From: Desulfonatronum thiosulfatophilum
GTDB lineage: Bacteria; Desulfobacterota; Desulfovibrionia; Desulfovibrionales; Desulfonatronaceae
DNA: 64,000 bases
Direction: 5' to 3'
Assembly: GCF_900104215.1 (NCBI RefSeq)
Contig: NZ_FMXO01000011.1
Coordinates: 83,331 to 147,330, forward strand
How positions within the stretch are numbered: the first letter of the stretch is position 1; each line of letters opens with the position of its first letter. Under the pieces are notes generated by a model, which searched no databases, was not told where the DNA came from, and was given only the letters and a program-made list of their open reading frames with translations. The translations under genes were made by a program, and so were the position numbers. Below, piece by piece: positions 52,313-60,881 of the stretch.

Positions 52313-53884
52313 ATGACCGGCAAAACAACGAAGAAGAGTGCAAAATCTCCATCACGCTCAACTACCGCGGGCGCGAAGGGGACGGGCAAGGGAGCGGCCA
52401 AAGGAAAAAAAACCGCTTCCAAACAGCCGAGCAAGTCTGGACGGAAGCGTTCATCAAAAAAGCGCTTTTCCAGAACATGGTTGGCCCTTCTTGCTTTTGC
52501 CACCGGTCTGACGGCCATCACCATGGTCTGGGCATTAAACCTGTCGCCCTTGGAGAACCTTGCTCCTGCCGTGGTCTCAGCACCGAAACCGACGGCCTCC
52601 ATATCCTCCCCGCCAGTGGCAACTCGGACGGCCACCGCTCCCGACGCGCCCGTCCGCCGACCCTCCCGGGCAACACCAGCCGCGGTCCCCGCCACGGCCT
52701 CTCCGGCCCCTGGACCGGAAGTGGCCAAGCTGGTTCAACCGCCCACCAGCTCCAGCCACGTGCGGGCCAAGGTCGTACCGGAATCGCCGACAGCTGTTCC
52801 TTCGCGGCACCAGGGCCGCGTCTACGAAGTCTTTGACGGCGAAGTCCTGGAGCAGCAGATCAAGGAAGTCGATCTGGCACTGGTCCAGACCATAATGGCT
52901 CTGAACCTGGATCCACGTACGGTTCGTCACCTGGATATCCAGATGAAAACCCGAAACAACCGGAAGTACCATACCCAATCCCTTTCCATCAGCCTCAACC
53001 AGGAAGCCCAGGACTTTGTGCGGGCACTCGGCCGGAATCTGGATTTATGGGTGGATAACGCCAAGCTGGAGCTGGTGCGCACGGATGCCGGGAAACAGGA
53101 GTGGCGCATCAGCTTGATGAACCTGCCCACCCACACCCTGTTCCTGGAGGAGAGCAGCCGCAAGCCCCCACCGCCTCCCAAACCCTCTCCGCCAGGAACT
53201 GGTCCGCGCCTGGTGGTGATCATTGACGACCTGGGCGAGAGCGTGCAGCAGGCCAGGGAACTGGCCGCCCTGTCATTTCCGGTCACTTTCGCCATCCTGC
53301 CGCACAGTTCCGAAACCCGGGAGGTGGCCAGGATCGGCGCTGCCGCGGGTCGGGACATCCTGCTGCACCAGCCCATGGAGCCCCTGGATTATCCGCACCG
53401 GGCGGACCCCGGTCCCGGCGCCCTCTTCGTGGGCATGTCCGAGGAACAGATTCTTTCGATCATGCGAACCAACCTTGCGCAGGTTCCCCAGGCCATCGGG
53501 GTGAACAACCACATGGGGTCGCGGTTCACCGCCGATGATCAGGGCATGGCCGCCGTGCTCCGGGAACTGCAACACCGCAATCTGTTCTTTTTGGACAGTC
53601 TGACCACGGGCAACTCCGTTGCCGAAAAGCAGGCCCGCAAAATCGGACTGGAGAACCTCCGACGCCACATATTCCTGGACAATATCCCGAACGTCCAGGC
53701 GATCCTCTTTCAGCTTCGCAAGGCCGAGCAGCTGGCGCATTCCACGGGCAAGGTCATAGCCATTGGCCATCCCTACCCAGAGACGCTGGAAGCCTTGAAG
53801 ATCTGGGAAAAGGAACGAGATGCCCGGGTGTACGTGGTTTCACTGCGTTCGCTGGTTTCACAACAGGCCCTGGCCGTTCGGTGA
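52313..53884 (+). CDS. YibQ-like divergent polysaccharide deacetylase
   Basis: 523 aa. A Lys/Ser-rich cytoplasmic N terminus (about 1-60) is followed by one membrane segment (TWLALLAFATGLTAITMVWAL) and a long Pro/Ala-rich linker. A middle domain (about 180-290) comes next, then the divergent polysaccharide deacetylase domain (about 300-520): VVIIDDLGE, FAILPHS, LLHQPMEP, GVNNHMGSRFT and FFLDSLTTGNS. The His and Asp of the NodB-type metal site are recognisable. This family follows envC and ctpA in many genomes and is thought to act in the envelope. The mobile repeat ends 24 bp before the ATG and the ribosome site is weak. Confidence 0.87.
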   Translation: MTGKTTKKSAKSPSRSTTAGAKGTGKGAAKGKKTASKQPSKSGRKRSSKKRFSRTWLALLAFATGLTAITMVWALNLSPLENLAPAVVSAPKPTASISSPPVATRTATAPDAPVRRPSRATPAAVPATASPAPGPEVAKLVQPPTSSSHVRAKVVPESPTAVPSRHQGRVYEVFDGEVLEQQIKEVDLALVQTIMALNLDPRTVRHLDIQMKTRNNRKYHTQSLSISLNQEAQDFVRALGRNLDLWVDNAKLELVRTDAGKQEWRISLMNLPTHTLFLEESSRKPPPPPKPSPPGTGPRLVVIIDDLGESVQQARELAALSFPVTFAILPHSSETREVARIGAAAGRDILLHQPMEPLDYPHRADPGPGALFVGMSEEQILSIMRTNLAQVPQAIGVNNHMGSRFTADDQGMAAVLRELQHRNLFFLDSLTTGNSVAEKQARKIGLENLRRHIFLDNIPNVQAILFQLRKAEQLAHSTGKVIAIGHPYPETLEALKIWEKERDARVYVVSLRSLVSQQALAVR

Positions 53885-53923
53885 CCATATCAACTTGGTA
53901 CCCACAGCCGCCATTGATCACGC

Positions 53924-54289
53924 ATGTCTTCAAATCTATTCACCATCCCGGAACATCAGTCCGACGAGGAAGTCATCGAGCTGCTTGCTGAAGGTCGGGA
54001 ACTGCGGATTGAACGAATTATTTCCCGGGGACATGCCTCCCCGCCCGGATTCTGGTACGATCAGGAACTGGACGAATGGGTGGCATTGCTGCAAGGTGAA
54101 GCCCGAGTCCGCTTCGAGAACGGAATCACCCGCCGACTTCAGGCCGGGGACTATCTGTTTCTTCCCGCTCGACTGCGCCACAGGGTGGAAAGCACAAGCA
54201 CCGAACCGCCATGCGTCTGGCTGGCAGTGCACGGCAGTTTTCCGGAACAGGTGCGTGCTGCATCACGTGAGGGGAATCATGAAGTTTGA
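53924..54289 (+). CDS. Cupin-domain protein
   Basis: 121-aa single-domain cupin. Motif 1-like region: RGHASPPGFWYDQELDEWVA, then LLQGEARVRF. Motif 2: AGDYLFLPARLRHRVEST. The first motif has few His (one in RGHAS), with Asp/Glu that could serve in metal binding, as in other small predicted cupins annotated as phosphoribosylaminomonophosphate-like or hypothetical. Enzymatic or sensing role unknown. It lies between the deacetylase and a lipoprotein gene. Confidence 0.8.
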   Translation: MSSNLFTIPEHQSDEEVIELLAEGRELRIERIISRGHASPPGFWYDQELDEWVALLQGEARVRFENGITRRLQAGDYLFLPARLRHRVESTSTEPPCVWLAVHGSFPEQVRAASREGNHEV

Positions 54290-54344
54290 CTGCGTCGCCC
54301 ATCATCAGGCCCCATCGTGGCAGCGACGAGGAGGAGGGATAATC

Positions 54345-54869
54345 GTGCGCCATATATGCCGTTTCGCCGTCATCATCTGCATTTTTCTGCTGACGGGATG
54401 CTCCTATTCCAGTGTCGGCCATCTCCAGCGGCAGCCATGGATTCTGAACTCTCAGCAGCAGTTGGAGATGCGGTTTTGGAAATTCACCTACACCGCTCAT
54501 CCCGCCCAAGGACGCTACACTCTTGTGGGCAAGGCCGAACCGGTTCTGGAAAATCTTGCTTCCGATCTGCACTGGATCGAGGATCTTTGGCTGGCCGTGT
54601 ACCTCAGCGACGATAAGGGACGTGTTCTGGCTCAGGACCTGACCATTTTTACCGGTCTGCCCTTGGATTCCGAGAAGGGAATCCAGTTCGCCTTCACATT
54701 GCGGCCGGACCAGCTCAGCCGATCTTCTTTCTTGCAGGTGACGTTCGGCTACAATATGACGCTGACCCCTCACGAACAGTACACCGTGGAGGATCTGCCC
54801 GCAAAACAGCGTTCCGGAGAGCGAACACGAGTTTTTTTCGCTCATGAAGGCGCTCTGACCAAGATCTAA
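54345..54869 (+). CDS. Predicted lipoprotein
   Basis: 174 aa. I take the GTG at 54345, because GGAGGAGGG lies 5 bases upstream and the product then begins with a textbook lipoprotein signal: MRHICRFAVIICIFLLTGC, lipobox LLTGC with Cys19. An ATG at 54279 (GAGGGG upstream) would add 22 residues and spoil the signal. The mature domain is beta-rich (RFWKFTYTAHPAQGRYTLVG, then LAVYLSDDKGRVLAQDLTIF), with no family recognised. Probably membrane-anchored in the periplasm or sorted to the outer membrane. Confidence 0.75.
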   Translation: MRHICRFAVIICIFLLTGCSYSSVGHLQRQPWILNSQQQLEMRFWKFTYTAHPAQGRYTLVGKAEPVLENLASDLHWIEDLWLAVYLSDDKGRVLAQDLTIFTGLPLDSEKGIQFAFTLRPDQLSRSSFLQVTFGYNMTLTPHEQYTVEDLPAKQRSGERTRVFFAHEGALTKI

Positions 54870-54920
54870 ACTAATTTCGCCATGGACATCCCCCATCTTT
54901 ATTCCTAACTAGTTTTGCTT

Positions 54921-55147
54921 TGCCGTGCAGGTTCTCGTGGACACTCCAGGATGGCGCTGGCAATAAGTACGCATTCTTTTTCTTCAGGTCGCCCGAGGGG
55001 CGCCAAGAGAGAACCCGGTGCAACTCCGGGACGGTCCCGCCGCTGTAAATCCCATGCAACCCGACGGTGTTGCGATTGCCACTGGAGCCGTGTTCCGGGA
55101 AGGCCTGCCGTAACGGGGGGGGATGAGTCAGAAGACCTGCCTGAAGA
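54921..55147 (+). ncRNA. Cobalamin (B12) riboswitch
   Basis: Conserved blocks in order: GCAGGTTCTC start (54928-54937), GAACCCGGTGCAACTCCGG, ACGGTCCCGCCGCTGTAA, the core GCCACTG (from 55078) and the B12 box GAGTCAGAAGACCTGCC. The end GACCTGC pairs with the initial GCAGGTT. It lies directly upstream of nrdG-nrdD. The element likely represses these genes when cobalamin is plentiful. Confidence 0.95.
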
Positions 55148-55214
55148 GCATTTTTCGCCCCGCACGAGGATGTTGGGAGCGAGCATTCCTGAGCTGCCCG
55201 GCTCGACTGATTCT

Positions 55215-55856
55215 ATGCAGGAACACGGTTCCCCCTGGTCCAGGCTACGTGGCCTGGAGCCGATGAGTTTGTGCGACTGGCCCGGTCGTGTAAGCGCCGT
55301 ATTATTTCTGGGAGGCTGCGACCTGCGCTGCCCCACCTGCCACAATTTCCAGCTGGCCTGGGAAACCTGGAACACCCCCTGCCTCCCCCGCTCCCAAGTC
55401 ATGGATCTTCTTCGAAAACGATCTTCCTGGCTGGACGGCTTGGTCGTGACCGGCGGCGAGGCCGCCTTGTCCGCGGACCTGCCGGAATGGCTGGCCGATC
55501 TTCGAGCGCATGTCGGCTTGCCCATCAAGCTTGATACCAACGGTATGCATCCTGCAGTGATTGAACGCACCGTGACCGCCGAGGCAGTCGACCTGGTGGC
55601 CGTGGACATCAAGGGACCCTGGTCGAAATATCCGCTTCTAACCGGCAACAGGGCGACCCCTGAACAGGCCAGAGCCAATATGAAGCAAATTTTTGCATTA
55701 GCTCGAGACAAACCCGGCTCGTTTCAGTTCCGAACCACGCTGGTTCCGGAACTGACACAGGACGACCTGAACGCGATGCAACACCTTCCGCCTCCGGGAT
55801 TTGTGTTGCAAATGCAACGTTTCAAAACCCCCGCAACAGTTATTGAGAGGAGATGA
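55215..55856 (+). CDS. nrdG: Anaerobic RNR activating enzyme (NrdG-like radical SAM)
   Basis: 213 aa from ATG 55215 (start uncertain: 55170 and 55263 are in frame, and none has an ideal ribosome site). Radical SAM motif GCDLRCPTCH (CxxxCxxC) follows MSLCDWPGRVSAVLFLGG, the pattern of NrdG2-type activases (TIGR02495-like). VVTGGEAAL is the SAM-binding GGE. It generates the glycyl radical on NrdD. One base separates its stop from the nrdD ATG. Expression should be controlled by the cobalamin riboswitch ahead of it. Confidence 0.9.
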   Translation: MQEHGSPWSRLRGLEPMSLCDWPGRVSAVLFLGGCDLRCPTCHNFQLAWETWNTPCLPRSQVMDLLRKRSSWLDGLVVTGGEAALSADLPEWLADLRAHVGLPIKLDTNGMHPAVIERTVTAEAVDLVAVDIKGPWSKYPLLTGNRATPEQARANMKQIFALARDKPGSFQFRTTLVPELTQDDLNAMQHLPPPGFVLQMQRFKTPATVIERR

Positions 55857-55857
55857 C

Positions 55858-57927
55858 ATGCTGACCCACATTTGCAAACGTGATGGCCGAACCGAGACCT
55901 GGGCCGTGGACAGGATAGCCGCGGCAATTTTCAAAGCGCTGAAGGCCTGTGGAATCCAGGACGCTCTTTTGGCCGATCGATTGGCCCGCAATGTGGAAAA
56001 GCGGCTTATGGAAGCAGGTCTGGTGATTCCGGACCAGGAGCAGGTTCAGGACCAGGTTGAGGCTGCCCTGATGCAGTCGCGACAGTTCGACGTGGCCAAG
56101 CGGTATATTCTTTACCGGGAAAAACGTCGCCAGATCCGGGAACAGAAGGCGGCGTTCCTGGACATCACGGACACCATCGACGCCTACGTGAACAAGTCCG
56201 ATTGGCGCGTGGCAGAGAACGCGAACATGTCCCACTCCTTTCAGGGGCTGATGCTGCACCTCTCAGGCACGGTCCAGGCCCGATACGCCCTGGAAAAATA
56301 CCCCGTGGAAGTGCGTCAGGCCCACGAACACGGATATTTCCACATCCATGACCTGTCCTTCGGACTTGCCGGATATTGCGCAGGCTGGAGTCTGCGCGAC
56401 CTGCTTCTGGAAGGATTCAACCTCGAGGGGCGTTCATCCGCCGGACCGCCCAGGCATTTCGACTCCGCAATGGGCCAGATGGTCAATTTCCTGGGCACCT
56501 TGCAAAACGAATGGGCCGGTGCCCAGGCCTTCAACAATGTGGACACCTATCTGGCTCCCTTCATCCGCCACGACGGCCTGGACTACGCCCAGGTCCGGCA
56601 GGCCGTGCAAAAATTCGTGTTCAACCTGAACACCACGTCCCGCTGGGGAGGACAGAGTCCGTTCACCAACCTGAGCTTCGATCTCGTCGCGCCCAAACAC
56701 TTGGCCTCGGAAGCCGTGATCATCGGCGGCAAGCCCGACGACAGCCTGACCTACGGTGATTTTCCCGAGGAAATGGAAATGATCAACCGGGCCTTCCTGG
56801 AAGTGATGCTTCAGGGCGATTACCACGGCCGCATTTTCTCCTTCCCCATCCCCACGTACAACGTGACCGAGGACTTTCCCTGGGAGACGCAGGTCGGCAG
56901 ACTGCTGCTGCAACTGACCGCCAAGTACGGCGTTCCCTACTTCCAGAACTTCATCAATTCGGACTTCAAGCCGGAGGATGTGCGCTCCATGTGCTGCCGG
57001 CTGCAGATGGACCTGCGCGAACTGCGCAAGAAGGTCGGGGGACTTTTCGGTGCCGGCGACCTGACCGGCTCCATCGGCGTGGTGACCCTGAACCTGCCCA
57101 AACTGGCCTTCCTGGCCCATGACGAGGAAGACTTTCTGGATCTGATCACTGAGTATGCTGAACTGGCCAGGGAAAGCCTGGAATTCAAGCGCAAGCTGAT
57201 CAACGACAACCTGGAACGGGGCATGTTCCCCTTTACCAAGCGGTACCTCAAGAACGGCTTTCGGGGCCATTTCTCGACCATCGGCCTGATTGGCGGCCAT
57301 GAAGCCTGTCTCAACCTGCTGGGCAAGGGCATCGAATCCTCCGCCGGCATCCGCCTGATGCGCAAAATCCTGTTCCACCTCCAGGAACTGACCCGGCGCT
57401 TCCAGGAGGAGACCGGCAATCTCTACAACCTGGAAGCCACCCCGGCGGAAGGAGTCAGCTACCGCCTGGCCAAGCTGGACAAGGCGCTGTACGCCGGCAT
57501 CAAGGCCTCGGGCAACGGCGTTCCGTATTACACCAATTCCACCGCCCTGCCCGTGGATCTCGGGCTGGACGTCTTCGCCGCACTTGAGCACCAGAACCAG
57601 CTTCAGACCCTCTATACCGGAGGCACGGTCTTCCATACCTTCCTGGGCGAATCGGTGGCCGACCCGGATTCCCTGAAGGCATTCCTGATCAAGGCCATGT
57701 CGCTCACGAAACTCCCCTACATCTCCATCACTCCGACCTTTTCCGTATGCAAGGACCATGGCTATCTCTCCGGCGAACACCCCGCCTGCCCGCAATGCGG
57801 CGAACCGGCGGAGGTCTACACCCGAGTCGTCGGCTACTACCGCCCGGTCCAAATGTGGAACCGCGGCAAACAGGCAGAATACGCGGAACGCAAGGTGTTC
57901 GCGGGATTGTCCGCGGATGCTTGCTGA
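55858..57927 (+). CDS. nrdD: Anaerobic (class III) ribonucleoside-triphosphate reductase NrdD
   Basis: 689 aa. An N-terminal ATP-cone allosteric domain (THICKRDGRTETWAVDRIAAAI) precedes the glycyl-radical barrel. The C-terminal zinc site comes from VCKDHG and CPQCGEPAEVY. The glycyl radical loop is RVVGYYRPVQMWNRGKQAEY. Makes dNTPs without oxygen or B12. GAGAGGAG precedes ATG 55858. Forms one transcript with nrdG, from the riboswitch leader to the terminator at 57937. Confidence 0.96.
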   Translation: MLTHICKRDGRTETWAVDRIAAAIFKALKACGIQDALLADRLARNVEKRLMEAGLVIPDQEQVQDQVEAALMQSRQFDVAKRYILYREKRRQIREQKAAFLDITDTIDAYVNKSDWRVAENANMSHSFQGLMLHLSGTVQARYALEKYPVEVRQAHEHGYFHIHDLSFGLAGYCAGWSLRDLLLEGFNLEGRSSAGPPRHFDSAMGQMVNFLGTLQNEWAGAQAFNNVDTYLAPFIRHDGLDYAQVRQAVQKFVFNLNTTSRWGGQSPFTNLSFDLVAPKHLASEAVIIGGKPDDSLTYGDFPEEMEMINRAFLEVMLQGDYHGRIFSFPIPTYNVTEDFPWETQVGRLLLQLTAKYGVPYFQNFINSDFKPEDVRSMCCRLQMDLRELRKKVGGLFGAGDLTGSIGVVTLNLPKLAFLAHDEEDFLDLITEYAELARESLEFKRKLINDNLERGMFPFTKRYLKNGFRGHFSTIGLIGGHEACLNLLGKGIESSAGIRLMRKILFHLQELTRRFQEETGNLYNLEATPAEGVSYRLAKLDKALYAGIKASGNGVPYYTNSTALPVDLGLDVFAALEHQNQLQTLYTGGTVFHTFLGESVADPDSLKAFLIKAMSLTKLPYISITPTFSVCKDHGYLSGEHPACPQCGEPAEVYTRVVGYYRPVQMWNRGKQAEYAERKVFAGLSADAC

Positions 57928-57936
57928 AGGATTAAA

Positions 57937-57968
57937 AAAAGGCCCTGTTCGTTTGAACAGGGCCTTTT
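57937..57968 (+). terminator. Terminator of nrdGD
   Basis: AAAAGGCCCTGTTC (57937-57950), loop GTTT, GAACAGGGCCTTTT (57955-57968): 14-bp stem running into T residues, 9 bp after the nrdD stop. Confidence 0.93.
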
Positions 57969-58002
57969 GGATTTCATTGGCCTGTGCCGAATATAAAAAC
58001 TA

Positions 58003-58092
58003 TGGCGGAGGGAGAGGGATTTGAACCCCCGGACCCCTCTCGGGGTCAACGGTTTTCAAGACCGCCGCCTTCAACCACTCGGCCATCCCTCC
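58003..58092 (-). tRNA. tRNA-Ser (anticodon TGA)
   Basis: Class II tRNA on the minus strand. Acceptor GGAGGGA / TCCCTCC; anticodon loop CTTGAAA, giving TGA; a long variable arm (ACCCCGAGAGGGGT region); T loop GTTCAAATC; and an encoded CCA at 58003-58005. Confidence 0.96.
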
Positions 58093-58260
58093 AAAGAATA
58101 GCTCTCTAATCCGAGACGCTTTCTCTGTCCAGTACTGGCCTGGAAACTGATGCAAGTCCGCTGGTGAGCCGGTTCAGGACATCACAGATGAGTAGTTGCC
58201 GAAAACCCGCTGGGATGACACTGGAAGTTGGCCAGGGTCTCTGTTAGGTTGCCTTCCTTC

Positions 58261-59793
58261 ATGTCCAGTCCCCCCTCATCAATAAATCTTTCCGGACCGG
58301 TTCATGGCGCATCCGACGCCGTTCCTCCCGACCAGGTTCCAAAGTACACGTTCCTGAGCATGATCGGGGTGAACTTGATGGTTTTCATGGCCACCCTGGA
58401 CATGAGCATCGTCAACGTGGCCCTGCCGAGCCTGGCCAAGCAACTGAATACGGATTTCGCCACGGTGCAGTGGGTCGTTCTCAGTTATGTGCTGGTGGTC
58501 GCCTCCCTGCTGCTGATGGTCTCCCGTCTAGGCGATATCCGCGGAAAAAAGCGCATCTTCAGCCTGGGGCTGGGCATCTTTACCCTGGGTTCGCTGTTGT
58601 GCGGTCTGGCTCCCAGCGTGGGCTGGCTGATCTTCTTTCGGGCTCTGCAGGCCGTGGGCGCGGCCATGAGCCAGGCTCTGGGCATCGCCATCGTCACGGA
58701 ACTCGCGCCGCCCCATCGCCGGGGCCGGGCCATCGGCCTGATCGGCGCCTCCGTGGCCATGGGCCTGTCGCTCGGGCCATCCCTGGGGGGACTGATCATC
58801 GAATTCGTCGGCTGGCGCTGGATATTCCTGATCAACGTGCCCCTGGGCATTCTGGCCCAATTGATCATTTATCGGCACATGCCGCCCCTGGCTCCGGCGA
58901 AACGCGATCAACGCTTCGACGTGCCCGGCGCGGTACTGACCGCCATCACCCTGGTCGCCTATTCCATGGGCATGACCTTCGGCCAGAAGATCGGCTTCGG
59001 CTCACCGCTGAGCCTGACGCTTCTTGCCGTCGCGGCTGTTTCCCTGTTCGGTTTCATCGCCGTGGAACGGCGGGTCAAGCAGCCCATGATCGACCTGACG
59101 CTGTTTCGCAATCCGCTGTTCAACATGAACCTGATCATGTCCGTGCTGGTCTTCATTTCCCTGTCCGCCGGCTTCATCATGCCGTTTTTCCTGCAACTGG
59201 CCCAGGGCCGTCCACCCAGCGAAGTGGGCCTGTTGATGATGGTCATTCCCCTGAGCATGGGCCTGGTGGCGCCCTTTGCCGGAGCGCTGTCCGATCGTTT
59301 CGGTCCCCGCGGCCTGAGCCTGCTGGGTCTGGTCATCCTGGTCTGCGGCTGTCTCGCCGTCAGCACGCTGACCCTGGAAACCTCATGGTGGGGTTTCGCG
59401 CTGCGGGTCATGCCCGTGGGGCTGGGAGTCGGCCTGTTCCAGGCTCCGAACAACAGCGCCATCATGAGCGCCGTGCCGCGGGAGCACCTGGGCGTAGCCT
59501 CGGGACTGCTGAACTACTCCCGTGTCTTCGGCCAATCCACGGGATTGCCCCTGATCGGCTCCATCTTCACCATCTTTGTCGTTTCCGTAACCCTTGAACC
59601 GGTCCGGACGGATTTTACTCTGGTTCCCCCCGAAGCCCTGGCCGCGGGAATTGCCGGCGCCTACAGATTTCAGGCCGTGCTGCTCCTGGCGGCCATCGGA
59701 CTGGGCATTGCGGCCTGGGTCGTTGATCATCGCCGCGGCAGCGCGTCTCTGCCTCCGGCCGCGAGAATCGAACGGCCTACCTCGGGGGGATGA
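58261..59793 (+). CDS. MFS drug exporter, DHA2 (EmrB/QacA) type
   Basis: 510 aa from ATG 58261 (an upstream TTG at 58228 is possible; no clear ribosome site for either). About 14 membrane segments, as in the DHA2 family. Signatures: MATLDMSIVNVALPSLAKQL in helix 1, RLGDIRGKKRIF between helices 2 and 3, and a motif C-like GPSLGGLIIEFVGWRWIFLI in helix 5. A second A-like motif GALSDRFGPRG is in the second half. No EmrA partner gene is present, so it probably works alone at the inner membrane. Overlaps the DUF362 gene by ATGA. Confidence 0.9.
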   Translation: MSSPPSSINLSGPVHGASDAVPPDQVPKYTFLSMIGVNLMVFMATLDMSIVNVALPSLAKQLNTDFATVQWVVLSYVLVVASLLLMVSRLGDIRGKKRIFSLGLGIFTLGSLLCGLAPSVGWLIFFRALQAVGAAMSQALGIAIVTELAPPHRRGRAIGLIGASVAMGLSLGPSLGGLIIEFVGWRWIFLINVPLGILAQLIIYRHMPPLAPAKRDQRFDVPGAVLTAITLVAYSMGMTFGQKIGFGSPLSLTLLAVAAVSLFGFIAVERRVKQPMIDLTLFRNPLFNMNLIMSVLVFISLSAGFIMPFFLQLAQGRPPSEVGLLMMVIPLSMGLVAPFAGALSDRFGPRGLSLLGLVILVCGCLAVSTLTLETSWWGFALRVMPVGLGVGLFQAPNNSAIMSAVPREHLGVASGLLNYSRVFGQSTGLPLIGSIFTIFVVSVTLEPVRTDFTLVPPEALAAGIAGAYRFQAVLLLAAIGLGIAAWVVDHRRGSASLPPAARIERPTSGG

Positions 59794-60611
59794 CCATGAT
59801 CACGGATAATCGGGCCAAACCCTGCCTCGTCGAGGATTTTACGGGATATGCGGCCGCACTGAGCAACGTTCTCGACGCAGTCGGCGCACCTGTTGTATTG
59901 AAACGGCGCAAACGAGTAATCATCAAACCCAATCTCGTGAACACCTCGCCGTTTCCGGTGACCACGCACCCGGACATGGTTCGCGCTTTGGTGGAATATA
60001 TTCGCAGGCACTCCAAAGCCCGCATCGTCCTGGCCGAAGGCTGTGGAGACGCATGCCGAGAAACCGCGGAGATCTTCGCCTGCCTGGGCTACACGCAATT
60101 GGCCGCGGAGTATGACCTTGAACTGCTGGATTTAAACCGTGCGCCCCTGATGCGGATGACCAACCCCGAGTGCTCGTTCTTTCCGGAAATCTACCTGCCC
60201 CGGGCCGTCATGAGCGGCCTGCTTATTTCCGTGGCCGTACTCAAGCGGCACAGCCTGTCCCAGGTCACCCTGAGCATGAAGAACATGCTCGGCCTTGCGC
60301 CGCCGTCGCATTATCAATGCGGCGGCTCGTGGAAGAAATCAGCCCTGCACGCGGACATGCAGCGCGCCATTTTCGAGTTGAATTGCTACCGCGCTCCGGA
60401 TCTGGCCGTCATCGACGCCAGCGTCGGTCTGGCTGACTACCACCTGGGCGGACCGGTCTGTTCGCCGCCGGTGAACAAGATCGTTGCCGGCTTCGATCCC
60501 GTGGCCGTGGATGCAACGGGCGCGGCTCTGCTGAACATGGATTGGCGCATAATAGGCCATATTCAAATGGCCCACGGCCGGCTGGGACATGCCGAAGTCC
60601 CCGGGGAATGA
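59790..60611 (+). CDS. DUF362-domain protein
   Basis: 273 aa, translationally coupled to the MFS gene. DUF362 signatures: KRVIIKPNLVNTSPFPVTTH, then HPDMVRALVEYI, VLAEGCGD, LKRHSLSQVTLSMKNMLGLA and VAGFDPVAVDATGAALL. Longer members carry a C-terminal 2x[4Fe-4S] ferredoxin part, which is missing here. DUF362 proteins have no agreed biochemical role. Pairing with an exporter may mean a shared substrate, but nothing in the sequence shows it. Confidence 0.85.
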   Translation: MTMITDNRAKPCLVEDFTGYAAALSNVLDAVGAPVVLKRRKRVIIKPNLVNTSPFPVTTHPDMVRALVEYIRRHSKARIVLAEGCGDACRETAEIFACLGYTQLAAEYDLELLDLNRAPLMRMTNPECSFFPEIYLPRAVMSGLLISVAVLKRHSLSQVTLSMKNMLGLAPPSHYQCGGSWKKSALHADMQRAIFELNCYRAPDLAVIDASVGLADYHLGGPVCSPPVNKIVAGFDPVAVDATGAALLNMDWRIIGHIQMAHGRLGHAEVPGE

Positions 60612-60665
60612 TCATCGCCTTGTTTAGTGACTTATTCCTGTGTTCCTGTCAGAAAAACAAGAATG

Positions 60666-60834
60666 TTTGAACCGCAAAGGACGCAAAGTTGAAGACCCAA
60701 AGCAGAAGTATTGTCCAAAACCGGGTATCGGTTTTGGACAAGGCTGCCTTTTCATTTGCCGTTGCTCGGCAAATGAAAAAACTTCCTGCCTTCCTTGGCG
60801 AACTCTGTGACTTGAGCAAAGCGGGCGGTTCAAA
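60666..60834. repeat. 169-bp palindromic element with two perfect hairpins
   Basis: Inverted ends TTTGAACCGC (60666-60675) and GCGGTTCAAA (60825-60834). Inside are two hairpins: TTGTCCAAAACCG/CGGTTTTGGACAA (60711-60741) and TTTTCATTTGCCG/CGGCAAATGAAAA (60749-60779), each with a 13-bp perfect stem and 5-base loop. No gene. Half copies of the ends are at 35134 and 43841. Looks like a small non-autonomous repeat. Confidence 0.75.
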
Positions 60835-60881
60835 AGCCTTCTGTTTGGTTTGCGGGCATGGCCTGTATTAGTTGACCTCCC

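Noticed and set aside
58187..58200. Further GTAA-type element end near tRNA-Ser
   Set aside because: Only one end-like sequence (reverse of GCAACTACTCATC) is visible, with no partner end or target duplication.
60689..60871. 60-aa frame inside the 169-bp element
   Set aside because: It is formed by translating the two hairpins and the inverted end of the repeat.
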